Shown: one piece after another, positions 35,901-42,039 of the stretch | How positions within the stretch are numbered: the first letter of the stretch is position 1 | Layout: every line of letters begins with the position of its first letter | From: Chondrosia reniformis | Lineage: Eukaryota; Porifera; Demospongiae; Chondrillida; Chondrillidae | Reading direction: 5' to 3' | Length of the DNA: 64,000 bases | Assembly (NCBI GenBank): GCA_947172415.1 | Contig: OX359195.1 | Location: forward strand, 3,199,501 to 3,263,500 | The notes under the pieces: generated by a model | Databases searched by the model: none | What the model saw: the letters and a program-made list of their open reading frames with translations, nothing else | Told to the model about the DNA's origin: nothing | Made by a program: the position numbers and the translations under genes

Positions 35901-37210
35901 TCACCAGTAAAAATCACAGAAAAAGGTGGCTATTTATACTAATTACTATTTTATACTAATTATACTAATTTTGTTTGTTACATAGGCATATTATTTTCCC
36001 ATAGTAACTGCATATTAGTGAGCCCCATATTTCCATTGGACAAGAACAGAATCAGTATATATATAAGCGATTGATCAGACCCTATCTCGCTGACCATGTG
36101 ATATCAGGTGAGATAGCAATCTGGCTACGTGAGACTAACTGTATGGCTGCCCATTTCAGAGACCCCAAACAGGGATTGTTAGTAGTTGTCTTTTTTGTAA
36201 AATATCTCAAGAATGGTGCTCAGAAAGAAAGTTTGAAATTACTGTTAACATTGCTTAGGTTTTAAAAAGTAGCAAGTCATTCTAAGATGCAACTTTGATC
36301 TTGGGACTCTTGAAAAGAAGTCCAAATAACACATACCTAGGATAACTGGTTATGACCACAAGTGCTCTGCCACAGAGTTACAATGCTCCATTCATACGTA
36401 CTTCTGCCTAACACTACAAAGCCACCTACTCACTAATTCAGCAAAACAGGAAAAGTGCCAAATGTACCACATACGTATATTTCTGTAACATGAAGCCATA
36501 CAATGATATCAGCAAATGAAACGATATAAGGGACTGCCTCTGGCAGCCCCTAAAAATTGGTTATTCACAATTGTTTGTAAACTACAGCTACAGTATAGCC
36601 GCCGTTACAGGTATGTATACCCTTATAGGTGCAGTTTTTGGACTATGTCCACACCTAGTTATAAATAAGTAGGCTAAATAGTCTGATTAAATTTCCATGG
36701 TAGGAATTCCTCATTAGAACATTACATACGTAACACACATGCTTAAATAATACCTTCTATGGTACTATAACGAAATAGCTAACCTTTAAAATGAAGATAA
36801 AGAATGTCATTCAATTCTGGTGTCGCATACAACTTCAACTGCTTGCAGATCTTTTTGATATACTCTGGTGTCATTCTACAGCGCATGGAGAGTAAAGTAA
36901 GCTTCGATAAACCTATTAAAAAATTCAGCTGAACATACCTAGCTACCATTTTGGAGTTTTTATCACTACTTATTGATAAATGATTTCCATTAGACATTGT
37001 AGTACGTGTTTCTCTCTTTTCTCTGTCTTGCTTGTAAGTTTGGCTAGGGCTAAGCGCAGGATCATTATCTTCTTCGAAATTTTGAAAAACGCTCTTATTA
37101 TCCTGGAGACCTGAAACTATTATTGAGCTTGGATTCCCATCATCTTCATCTACAGCTGCTCTAAGTTCCTTTTCCACTCTCTCCATAGGCACCAAGGCGT
37201 AAGCAGACAT
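8844..37210 (-). CDS. DNAAF1: Dynein axonemal assembly factor 1 (LRR protein), 13 placed exons
   Basis: Cytoplasmic LRR protein needed to preassemble ciliary dynein arms. Exons (minus): 37210-36939, 36875-36784, 31209-31095, 30870-30764, 30427-30334, 30132-30055 (end about 30055), 26825-26751, 20382-20318, 19516-19431, 13623-13451, 9381-8844; all borders have AG/GT signals and compatible phase. An N-terminal acidic/Ser-rich tail (about 100 residues) is followed by [19 protein letters not shown], six leucine-rich repeats (for example [36 protein letters not shown]), a [18 protein letters not shown] cap, then [18 protein letters not shown] and the EERLKWNR helix, all family hallmarks. The last two exons are charged and low-complexity, assigned by strand, phase and order only. 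The final exon ends in phase 1, so the C-terminus is missing. Introns reach 5.9 kb and are full of transposons. Confidence 0.85.
9382..11156. other. DNAAF1 intron sequence, no feature seen
   Basis: AT-rich intron between the 9381-8844 and 13623-13451 exons. No conserved frame or clear repeat before the MITE at 11157. Confidence 0.4.
11157..11755. repeat. fold-back MITE, family B
   Basis: Two inverted arms of roughly 180 bp (11157-11340 and 11580-11755) share GATGTAGGGATGGTA at the outer ends, GCTGTGCATGAATCATACAAG inside (20 of these bases on each arm), and ATATCCCTACA. The spacer is about 240 bp. The short GTAGGGATGG motif also occurs in family A, so the families may be related. Lies in a DNAAF1 intron. 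Confidence 0.7.
11927..11950 (+). repeat. (CT)n microsatellite
   Basis: About twelve CT dinucleotides without interruption. Confidence 0.95.
12402..12745 (+). mobile_element. LINE C-terminal fragment between perfect 22-bp inverted repeats
   Basis: Identical 22-base inverted repeats at 12402-12423 and 12724-12745 (core ACATTATAAATTAAAAT) enclose an open frame: [12 protein letters not shown], a [12 protein letters not shown] helix, [10 protein letters not shown] and [16 protein letters not shown]. That is the classic C-terminal tail of RTE/CR1-type retrotransposons. The frame is unbroken for about 100 codons and runs across both repeats. Either a fragment caught between repeats or a MITE-like derivative that carries it. 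Confidence 0.7.
12879..13274. mobile_element. decayed Tigger-type MITE
   Basis: Ends CAGTGTAC and (reverse complement) CAGTGCACTCCACC, flanked by TA at 12877-12878 and 13275-13276. Internal GGCGGAT motifs resemble the better-preserved element at 19616-20066. The terminal repeats match only partly. Confidence 0.4.
13750..13777 (-). ncRNA. hammerhead-like motif, degenerate
   Basis: On the minus strand CTGATGA (13777-13771) is followed after 13 bases by GAAA (13757-13754) and TGTC. The core boxes are right, but stem II would need G-U pairs and stem III carries a C-to-T change relative to ACGUC. It resembles Penelope-like tails. Probably a relic. Confidence 0.3.
14040..14180 (+). pseudogene. Penelope-like RT motif relic
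   Basis: Open frame from 13989 contains [20 protein letters not shown] followed by TRRP. This resembles the E-x-x-GQLPFLDVLVTR box near the end of the RT domain in Penelope-like elements. The flanks do not continue the match. Short, so uncertain. Confidence 0.4.
14406..14448. repeat. perfect short hairpin
   Basis: Arms of 18 bp (CTTTTATGTCCTTGTGTA and its complement) around a short loop, inside a DNAAF1 intron. Not followed by a T run typical of a terminator; more likely a fold-back repeat. Confidence 0.8.
14728..15096. repeat. fold-back MITE, family A, copy 2 (complete)
   Basis: Arms of about 170 bp, nearly exact inverted copies: AGTAGGGATGGCACTATAAC on the left and its complement near 15045-15064; TAGAAAAAGTAACGAAACAAG and its complement near 15005-15030. 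The centre is a 30-bp spacer. It is the best uninterrupted member and shows where the other copies were hit. Confidence 0.85.
15385..15431. repeat. short hairpin CGTTCTTCAGTA
   Basis: CGTTCTTCAGTA and its complement TACTGAAGAACG are separated by about 13 bases, just upstream of the YqaJ relic. It could be sub-terminal structure of that transposon; no terminal repeat was found to prove this. Confidence 0.6.
15520..17190 (+). pseudogene. SWIM zinc finger - YqaJ nuclease - PHD finger protein, transposon-linked
   Basis: Order: an [12 protein letters not shown] start and a SWIM-type [16 protein letters not shown] finger (C-x-C..C-x-H, near 15740-15790); a Ser/Thr/Pro stretch built of a ~33-base tandem repeat; YqaJ exonuclease core with [26 protein letters not shown] (metal-binding D) and VKCP where the usual EVKCP stood; then a PHD finger [24 protein letters not shown]. 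Broken by a 4-base loss near 16034, a frameshift near 16620 and an in-frame TAG at 16910; after the stop the same frame resumes. YqaJ proteins of this type occur in ISL2EU-like DNA transposons and in many invertebrate genomes. It converges with the THAP transposase on the other strand. Confidence 0.75.
17159..17185 (+). repeat. (ATTC)n microsatellite
   Basis: Six ATTC units at the end of the PHD-finger frame; they give an artefactual IHSFIH peptide. Confidence 0.85.
17538..18590 (-). pseudogene. THAP-domain DDE_Tnp_4 transposase, truncated
   Basis: Starts at ATG 18590 with the THAP zinc finger [15 protein letters not shown] and, after a frameshift near 18455, [12 protein letters not shown] completing the C2CH metal site. 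A spacer with a KKR basic patch (18250-18130) and a [16 protein letters not shown] coiled segment follows. The HTH_4 part is split by a frameshift near 17770 (LMKLRL / [19 protein letters not shown]), then [17 protein letters not shown] and IIDCFDS, where IIDC holds the first DDE aspartate, and a stop. The rest of the catalytic domain is missing, so it cannot transpose. With the YqaJ gene it looks like a dead ISL2EU-type element; family name by motif memory. Confidence 0.7.
19616..20066 (-). mobile_element. Tigger-type MITE with leftover transposase N-terminus
   Basis: Terminal repeats CAGTGTAACCCAGATAATCC and its near-complement ending CAATGTAACCTGG, TA duplications at 19614-19615 and 20067-20068. 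On the minus strand an open frame (19835-19720) reads [20 protein letters not shown], the start of the CENP-B-like N-terminal helix-turn-helix of pogo/Tigger transposases. The rest of the transposase is gone. GGCGGATTA repeats crowd the right end. A 22-base tandem duplication (19578-19620) leads into the left end. Confidence 0.75.
20588..20841 (+). CDS. unrecognised 80-codon open frame
   Basis: An acceptor-like TTATTTAG at 20580-20587 precedes an open frame ending TAG 20841. The peptide has [19 protein letters not shown] at the start and an N-rich, acidic middle; no known domain. It is antisense within a DNAAF1 intron. It may be chance. Confidence 0.2.
21440..21800 (-). repeat. repeat family C (CTCGTGGGG end), copy 1
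   Basis: Reverse complement aligns to 35320-35640: CATAATCTTAACAATTGAGGAC, GTGTCCTAAA, AGCTTCCTGAACAC and GTATTGACGTATAAAT in the same order. The outer end is AAGTATTTCAAGTTTTAAAA..CTCGTGGGG. Other partial copies are at 28495-28560, 32147-32230 and 35240-35320. Non-coding. Confidence 0.65.
22140..22995. mobile_element. Tigger-type MITE, long form
   Basis: CAGTGGAACCTCC at the left and its complement GGAGGTTCCACTG at the right, TA duplications at 22138-22139 and 22996-22997. The interior matches 37690-38601 over the right third (CTTGTTGGTGTGT, ATAATATAGTGTCACTATA, TTGTTTAGAGGGTGAT). No transposase frame. Confidence 0.85.
23260..23601. mobile_element. Tigger-type MITE, short form
   Basis: Terminal repeats CAGTGGACCCTCGCTAATCC and GGATAAGCAAGGGTCCACTG, TA at 23258-23259 and 23602-23603. 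GC-richer than its surroundings. Directly abuts the Penelope RT relic. Confidence 0.85.
23604..25016. other. DNAAF1 intron sequence, no feature supported
   Basis: Several short frames, none with a domain that I recognise. Possibly decayed transposon upstream of the PHD-like relic at 25.3 kb. Confidence 0.4.
25017..25075 (+). repeat. two-copy 31-bp tandem repeat
   Basis: GGCTGGTAGCAATGCCATCA occurs twice, 31 bases apart, with nearly identical flanks. Confidence 0.85.
25225..25492 (+). pseudogene. PHD-finger relic with upstream Lys/Glu-rich tail
   Basis: A Lys/Glu-rich stretch (25230-25300) precedes [19 protein letters not shown] then [10 protein letters not shown] and [10 protein letters not shown], ending TAA. 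This is a PHD-type finger; the usual histidine of WYHLxC is Asn here, which would weaken one zinc site. Stops between the two parts show decay. Lys/Glu tails plus a terminal PHD are common at the C-terminus of pogo-type transposases, so this may be such a remnant. Confidence 0.5.
25935..25997. repeat. hairpin fold-back repeat
   Basis: Arms GGGATATAACAGGATTTAAG and the complement of GGGATATAACAGGAATTAAG, 25 bp with one mismatch, loop about 12 bases. Confidence 0.8.
26830..27114. other. DNAAF1 intron sequence, no feature seen
   Basis: AT-rich intron directly upstream of the 26825-26751 exon. Contains an A-run at about 26950. Confidence 0.4.
27115..27830 (+). pseudogene. Tc1/mariner transposase relic
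   Basis: Across shifting frames: [16 protein letters not shown], an ILHWRLDL helix, [21 protein letters not shown], then [11 protein letters not shown] (around the second aspartate region) and [14 protein letters not shown]. These are the ordered landmarks of Tc1 transposases. The HTH is poor, the first catalytic aspartate region (WTDET) is lost, and the DxxP/NPIE end is missing after 27830. Long dead. Confidence 0.7.
28495..28560 (-). repeat. repeat family C, end fragment
   Basis: CAAGTAGTTTGAGTTTGAGT and GAGTTTTTAAACTCATAATACTTG match the ends of the family at 21735-21800 and 35240-35320. A GAACATTGAACCAATGAAAAGGATTTAGAAA block (20 bases compared) at 28343 also recurs at 35110. Confidence 0.6.
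28720..28930 (-). pseudogene. retrotransposon ORF, N-terminal fragment
   Basis: Reverse complement reads [20 protein letters not shown], then DCCHEVVE and a stop. It resembles the segment ahead of the RT domain (P-I/L..P.F.WG...G..F....YEEVVHWRRN) in LINE-like proteins of invertebrates. Isolated and short. Confidence 0.35.
28931..30054. other. DNAAF1 intron sequence, no feature seen
   Basis: Very AT-rich, with many TATGTA/TACGTA steps. No frame or repeat supported. Confidence 0.4.
31586..31600 (+). repeat. poly-C tract
   Basis: About 15 consecutive cytosines, strikingly out of place in AT-rich sequence. Confidence 0.9.
31711..31738. repeat. short perfect hairpin
   Basis: ACCTGTAGTATT and AATACTACAGGT around four bases, in the large first DNAAF1 intron. 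Confidence 0.8.
32147..32230 (+). repeat. repeat family C, end fragment
   Basis: AAACAAGTATTTCGAG, then AACTCGTGGGG and CTCGAACTACTTGGC: the same end sequence as at 35325-35385. Confidence 0.65.
32640..33468 (-). pseudogene. unknown repeat-type gene in DNAAF1 intron
   Basis: An open frame of 137 codons (33468-33055) starts [20 protein letters not shown] and is rich in W/F/L. It is followed, across frameshifts, by [17 protein letters not shown], a short run of repeated TACGAA units, and [20 protein letters not shown] with VKSALRE. The AGYVPFKL and LW.TI.GH..A blocks recall a gene family that I associate with multicopy, transposon-linked proteins of sponges; function unknown. Not intact. Confidence 0.35.
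34060..34480. repeat. fold-back MITE, family A, copy 3
   Basis: Arms with AAGTAGGGATGGCAGTGCTT on the left and AAGCACTGCCATCCCTACTT on the right, plus inner arms around GTTTGGGTGCACCATCCC. Uninterrupted, in a DNAAF1 intron. Confidence 0.8.
34700..34985 (+). pseudogene. non-LTR retrotransposon C-terminal fragment
   Basis: Frame gives [20 protein letters not shown], then [22 protein letters not shown] is the zinc-knuckle-like motif downstream of RT in many LINEs. Only this piece remains. Confidence 0.4.
35240..35640 (+). repeat. repeat family C, copy with two head-to-head ends
   Basis: At 35240-35320 the end sequence runs one way (CCCCACAAGTATTTAAACTC) and at 35325-35385 the other way (AAACAAGTATTTCGAG..CTCGTGGGG). 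The body to 35640 matches 21440-21720 in reverse. It suggests one element inserted next to another of the same family. Confidence 0.6.
35700..36783. other. DNAAF1 first-intron sequence, no feature supported
   Basis: A 64-codon plus-strand frame at 36071-36265 has no recognisable domain. The rest is AT-rich. Confidence 0.4.
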
Positions 37211-37297
37211 TTTACTAGTTGCTAGGATAACACCTCGACGTCATAACATGGCGGCTTGGGGATGTCTGCTAGTCTCGCGTAGCCCCACTGCCCTAAT
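37211..37297. promoter_or_regulatory. short divergent promoter region
   Basis: Only about 87 bases separate the DNAAF1 start codon (37210, minus) from the first ATG of a plus-strand exon (37298). The gap is GC-richer than its surroundings and has no TATA box, as expected for a bidirectional housekeeping-type promoter. Inferred from layout. Confidence 0.5.
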
Positions 37298-37522
37298 GTG
37301 AATGAAATGGCCACTCCGGTACGATCTAGTCGTGATCAGTGTGGTAAAATGAAAAAGAACATTGCAGCTCCACCAGCTAAATACCGTATAAACAACGAAG
37401 GTCCTAGGTACGACTATAGCGTTATGGCCGTGAAAAAAAGTGGAAAGATGAAGGCGCGAAGTACAAGCAGTGGTCCTTCAATAAAAGCGAGTATGGACTA
37501 TCGTAGTTGTCCGAATTCAAAG
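37298..37522 (+). CDS. first exon of unknown gene, head-to-head with DNAAF1
   Basis: Open from ATG 37298 (a second ATG, at 37310, begins MATPVRSSRDQCGKMKKN) to a donor-like AAAG/GTACTT near 37522. Lys/Arg/Ser-rich, with PAKYRINNEGPRYDYSVM and KKSGKMKARSTSSG. No domain recognised. The rest of the gene is not visible: a MITE cluster follows at once. It may continue beyond the insertions. Confidence 0.4.
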
Positions 37523-37689
37523 GTACTTCTCGACCTGTGTATTATAAATAAAAACATTCAAAAATGAAGTTAAAAGTAAGGATGGCACTACAACAGTGAT
37601 TGGCACATCTAGAAAAAGTAACGAAACAAGAAAGTGATCATAATATGGTAAGGCTAACATTGCAGAAGTGGCATACTGAAACTTAACTA

Positions 37690-38601
37690 CAGTAAAACCT
37701 CTAATAGCGGACTCTCCGAAAAGCGGACAACCTCTTTACAGCGGACAAATCTTACGCCCCCGATTGACTTTCCCATGGAACTAGTACATTTCGAACCTCT
37801 GAGTAGCGGCACCTCTGAACTCCGGACAACGGACACTGACCAAGCCTCAGACTGATCTCTGACAATATATACTGACCTCCGAAAGCGGACAGTTAAACTA
37901 AAGACGAGACGAAACTAATACGATAAAACGATAATAGTACAGTGAACTAAATTAGCGTAAGTCATACGTAAGTATCTAGCTACATAAAATAGCTACAGAT
38001 GTCCAGCGGATCGTACGTGCAGTAGTCTCAAGTGAATTTCGGTTTCGCCCGCTAGCTCATTGCGCTCCTATTTTTTCAACTATTCAAAGGTCGATAAAAG
38101 TGGCCTTAAACCTGATTGGTCTAAGCGAATGATTTATCCATTTGGTAGTTGTTCATTTTAACTGTCCTAAAACCACTCGTACCAAACCATCTAATAGGAA
38201 GTCCTGCTTCTGAGGATCGTGCCCAGCATATCCTTTAAGTTAGTAAACCGTTATGTTAGTAAAATGTTAGTGTTTGTAGCTTTCTATATAACTTGTTGGT
38301 GTGTATTTATTGCATCTCTTGGATCTTGATCATGAGCCATAATATAGTGTCACTATATATGTCATGCGCAAAGTACAGATTCGGACAATCCACAGATTGG
38401 CCTGCGCAAACCGTGGATTAACGCTTTGCGCAGGCCAATCCGTGGACTTTGCGCATGACATATATAACTGGTAGCTAGTTGCTATTACACAATTAGTTGT
38501 TTAGAGGGTGATTGATGGGCCAACCTCCGAGAAGAGGACAACCTCTGAATAAAGGACAAGATGGTGGGTCCGAGCGTGTCCGTTATTCGGAGGTTTCACT
38601 G
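37690..38601. mobile_element. Tigger-type MITE, long form, nested
   Basis: CAGTAAAACCTCTAATAGCG at the left, complement-type GGAGGTTTCACTG at the right, TA at 37688-37689 and 38602-38603. Same family as 22140-22995, but with an extra hairpin at 38355-38465. Its right end could be mistaken for an open frame (38512-38841). Confidence 0.9.
38355..38465. mobile_element. double-hairpin insertion inside Tigger MITE
   Basis: Absent from the sister copy at 22840-22870. Outer arms ATATATGTCATGCGCAAAG and complement; inner arms GATTGGCCTGCGCAAA and TTTGCGCAGGCCAATC. The unit TGCGCAAA recurs four times in alternating direction. GC-rich. No separate target duplication could be fixed. Confidence 0.7.
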
Positions 38602-38639
38602 TATACACATCACTTCTATGTTTGGGCGCATCGATCCCT

Positions 38640-39830
38640 ACTTCTAGTAGGGTCTATACATGATTTCTGGTGGTTAGACTGGCAGCAGGGTGAGGACTGG
38701 ATAAATCCCCCCAGTGTCAATCCTACCTTCTGGTTGAATTATTATGTCTTCTTTACTAATCCTTACAATTGGAATGGAACAGAGAGTGGGATAGGTAATA
38801 GAAATATTTATATATTTCAGTATTATATATATATATTATAAGGAATAATCTTGTATACTGCCTATATATCTTATATTATGCAGGCACCCAAGTTCAGTAG
38901 ACCAATGATGTTGCACAGATTTGGAGGGCTTGGTAGCATTGAGGAGATGCCAATCTTTGTTCCTTGTTGGATCCATAATTTGTTAACTAGTGATTTTGGT
39001 AATGTTATGCAGCTTGATAGCACAAACTTGTTGACCACATTTTAGAGCCCAAGGCTTTTATTTTTGTATAGTTTAGAGCGCATTGCCACTGCTAAGAGCC
39101 TACCCCGGACTGTGAGATTGTGGTTGTTTGTGGCAGGAATGATACAGATAGTGTGAGCATAGAGGATTTATTTAACCTACAATATGTATGTATAGGAGTG
39201 TGTTATATTATATATAATGTTTGCATATACTGTACATCTATGTATAGTGGTGCTGGTAATTTGTATATATGAAGATGATAGTCATACAATTAATTACACA
39301 AAGAATGAATAATACCATATACTCGTCAACTGTTTAACTATACAGTTACTAGGGGTGAGTTAAACCCTGTAATTAGTGTCATTTTCTGCTTAATAAGTTG
39401 TTGCATTATTAAATATATGAGCCATACAATGACATTCAATATATTTGCAAATTCCAACTTAAATGTTTTACCTTTCAAAATGAGATCTTATGAGATTGTT
39501 TTGTATGGATGGCCATGCTGGTAAGCATGTGATTGGTTGAATATATACATCAGTTTGGTTGTTAATGCCCCCAATCTGCCTTAAAATGGCATGGCTGTCA
39601 GATACATGGGTCTAACTAAGGTGAGACTGATCTTCTATAACCTTACTTGTCATAATTCACGACAACCTTAGACAATTCAGTGTATATACAGTGTAGTAAT
39701 ATACATACGTACATATGTATGTATGATATTAATGTCTGTTTACAGCTTCCAAAGTGTCCATTAATGGCACCACTGTCTCCTACACTCCCTATGGGATATC
39801 ACATGGACCTATGATGGAAAGTGAGTGCTT
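38640..39830 (+). pseudogene. glycoside hydrolase family 31-like exon remnants
   Basis: Three pieces in order: 38650-38800 reads HDFWWLDWQQGEDW then VNPTFWLNYYVFFTN; 38880-39060 reads PMMLHRFGGLGS and then diverges before the expected catalytic FSGD segment, ending in a stop; 39740-39820 reads ASKVSINGTTVSYTPYG, like a C-terminal beta-domain. DFWW.DWQQGE..NP..WLN and the RFGGLG box are typical of GH31 alpha-glycosidases. No N-terminal part is present. Probably a dead fragment behind the MITE cluster, though it might be the tail of the gene that starts at 37298. Confidence 0.5.
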
Positions 39831-40326
39831 GTACATATAATTTTCACCTCATGAGATTATGTATTGTATATATCATCGTATGTGTTTATAGGACTAGAAA
39901 GTTGGTATGTTTGTTGAAGATTAAAGAATAGAAGGATCTTAATCAACCACCATGCATAAGACCTTGCTGAGGTAGGTGTGTGTAACATTAAAACTAGTAC
40001 ATGTACTGGTGTTACTGATTCATTGTCTATAACTAGATGGAGCATGATCTACAGGTTACAGAAGAATATATCTCAACTGAAATCTGTTGTTGACATGGAA
40101 ACTAAACAATGCATGTAGTTGTATAGTTAAAAAAAACTCAAATTTATGATTTATAAATGTTAGTGATGCAATTTTGAATCATTTGTAAACATTTTATTCT
40201 TAGAGAGACTCAAATTTACAATGTATATAGAGATGTTGTGTTTGTTTCAATTTTGAGAGAGTTCATGTGAGCTTAATAAAGTCAACAGTTATCTTTTTGT
40301 AAAGTAAGTTCAAACTGACTGCCTGC
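39831..40326. other. no supported feature
   Basis: AT-rich gap between the GH31 remnants and the 3' end of the kinase-like gene. Confidence 0.4.
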
Positions 40327-42017
40327 TTATTGTATCTTCATTACTTCTTTAAGGGATTGTTGGCTGTCTCTGAATACTTTGCTGTTGTCAAGGTGCTGGC
40401 CAAGAAATTTTCCATATTGCACTAGCCCTTTTACAAATGGGTCTTCTTTGGTGTTTGATGAAATACGACCTTTCCCCCATGCAGTATCCAGATTGTGTGG
40501 ATCATAGCCAACAAGTGCATCGTTGAAAAGGAGTATCCACACTGCCATCCAGCCTAGCTGCATAAAGTCGCACTGTTCACGAGTCAAGCGACCCTCCAAA
40601 AATCAGTACAAACAGCTATGACATTTTGGAATTGCATCCGACCCTACATTTATTTTACACGTTCAAAATCAATCAACACTGCATATACTTTTTCTCCATC
40701 ATACCTGAAACAAATGTTTGGCAAACGAATATCCAAGTGTGCATAATCAAAGCTATGAAGCTGATCAATTGCCTGTTTGGTACTCCTCAACAAGGCTACA
40801 AGACACTTTCGGGCCTCGCTGAGTGGCGGAATTGCTGCAGGAAATTGAAGGAATGGAATATCAAGATTGAAAACAGGAAGTTTCTGTTCATGCATAAGCA
40901 GACGATCTATTCTTCGTTCCTCGTGTTGCAATTCTTTGATGGTAAAGCTAAACAAAGCAGTGTTTGTATAATTTTCCTTATTAAGCCAGAATTTGTAGAT
41001 TTTTCCAATATCAGCATGCAAGATGAAGGAGTTCCAGGATTGTAGTTGTGCCATTGTGACTCCTTTCTTAAGCTTAAATTTTCTCCCAAGTTCACCAAGC
41101 TCTGTTTCTGTTAGTTTGATGGGATATGCACGAATATGATTGAGAGAGGGTCCAAGTTGACCAATAGCATCCTTGTTGGCTTGATACCCCGCCTTAACTC
41201 TTGCTTTCACTTCTTTCCAAGATGATACCCTTTCGAATGCATAGTAAAAGGAGAGTGCCTCAAACCGCACAGTCACCTTTGTGACAAAAAAGGGCTCACT
41301 GCTCTTAGGAAGTACAAACCCAACCACTTCATTAATGTTGTACTGGTATCGCAGCATACGCAGCTGTGTCATAAGTCCAATGACCTCTTTATTTAATGTT
41401 TCTCTATATCCTTCGGGTCCTTTTCCTGAGTGTACTTCGGCAACAAGTATGACAACATTTCTTCTGTCTTCCCCCTCTAAGATCCATATATCAGGTCTTT
41501 GTTTTGTAGTACAAAATAAATCTGGCAAAACCTCCCACTGCTTAACAATTTTGTCAGAATGACAATTGTATTCACGTGAACCAGTGCAGTGTTTAATGAA
41601 ACGAGACGCATCTTCCTCATCTTCACCTGTCAAAGGGACCCCAGCACTTGCACAAAGGGTACAGAGATTGTAATATTGCTTGTCTCGCCAGTTCAATGCA
41701 GCCTCAAAGTCACGGTCGTGAAGTGTAAAGTCGCGAATGTATTCAGGTAAATTCAACTTTGATGCTGTTGATGCGCTCGCAGACTTGGACCACGCGGCGT
41801 GATCCCTGTAGAGAAGATAAGTCACTGTAAAAGTAACAATGTCTGAGACATTACCCCCTTTGCCTTATCACTATTTCTGACCTGTAAACCCACTTTTCTG
41901 TCTAACGCTAACACCAGTCTCCTCACTAATAACAGAAACTAACCTTTCTCGGTAGTTCATGTACTCAATGTCCAAGTTCCGTTCTATTCCTAGTCTAAAG
42001 TCTACGGCTACGGCCAT
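40327..42017 (-). CDS. PD-(D/E)XK nuclease-like plus atypical kinase-like protein, three exons
   Basis: Exons 42017-41944, 41805-40659 and 40593-40327 have GT/AG borders and matching phase, giving about 495 residues from MAVAVDFRLGIERN to VMKIQ. Residues about 130-220 contain RPDIWIL, then VVILVAEVHSG and LMTQLRMLRYQY: a P-D..(hydrophobic strand)E-x-H pattern plus helix that resembles a PD-(D/E)XK core. Residues about 330-440 contain LHSFDYAHLDIRLPNIC (HxDxxxxN catalytic loop) and VLIDFER (DFG position), then MQLGWMAVWILL, a kinase-like C-lobe. No normal glycine loop or APE motif was seen. The reading is open with no damage. A nuclease-like/kinase pairing recalls Crinkler-type and FunK1-type proteins; identity and function are inference. 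Confidence 0.7.
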
Positions 42018-42039
42018 GGTAAGATAGCTCCGAAGACTA

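Larger units (their letters stand above)
37543..38650. repeat. fold-back MITE, family A, copy 4 (host of nested insertions)
   Basis: Left arm 37543-37687 is almost identical to 14728-14870 (AAAAACATTC, GGATGGCACTA, AGAAAAAGTAACGAAACAAG). The sequence resumes at 38604 with TACACATCACTTCTATGTTTGGGCGCATC. Between the parts is a Tigger-type MITE. The outer right arm is lost. Confidence 0.8.

Noticed and set aside
36071..36265. 64-codon frame as an exon of a gene antisense to DNAAF1
   Set aside because: No splice context, motif or compositional bias.
38512..38841. 109-codon open frame as one protein
   Set aside because: Its first half is the right end of a Tigger MITE plus fold-back sequence; only the part from about 38650 resembles a protein (GH31-like).
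40626..41045. 139-codon plus-strand frame
   Set aside because: Antisense shadow of the kinase-like gene, which has splice signals and domain motifs.
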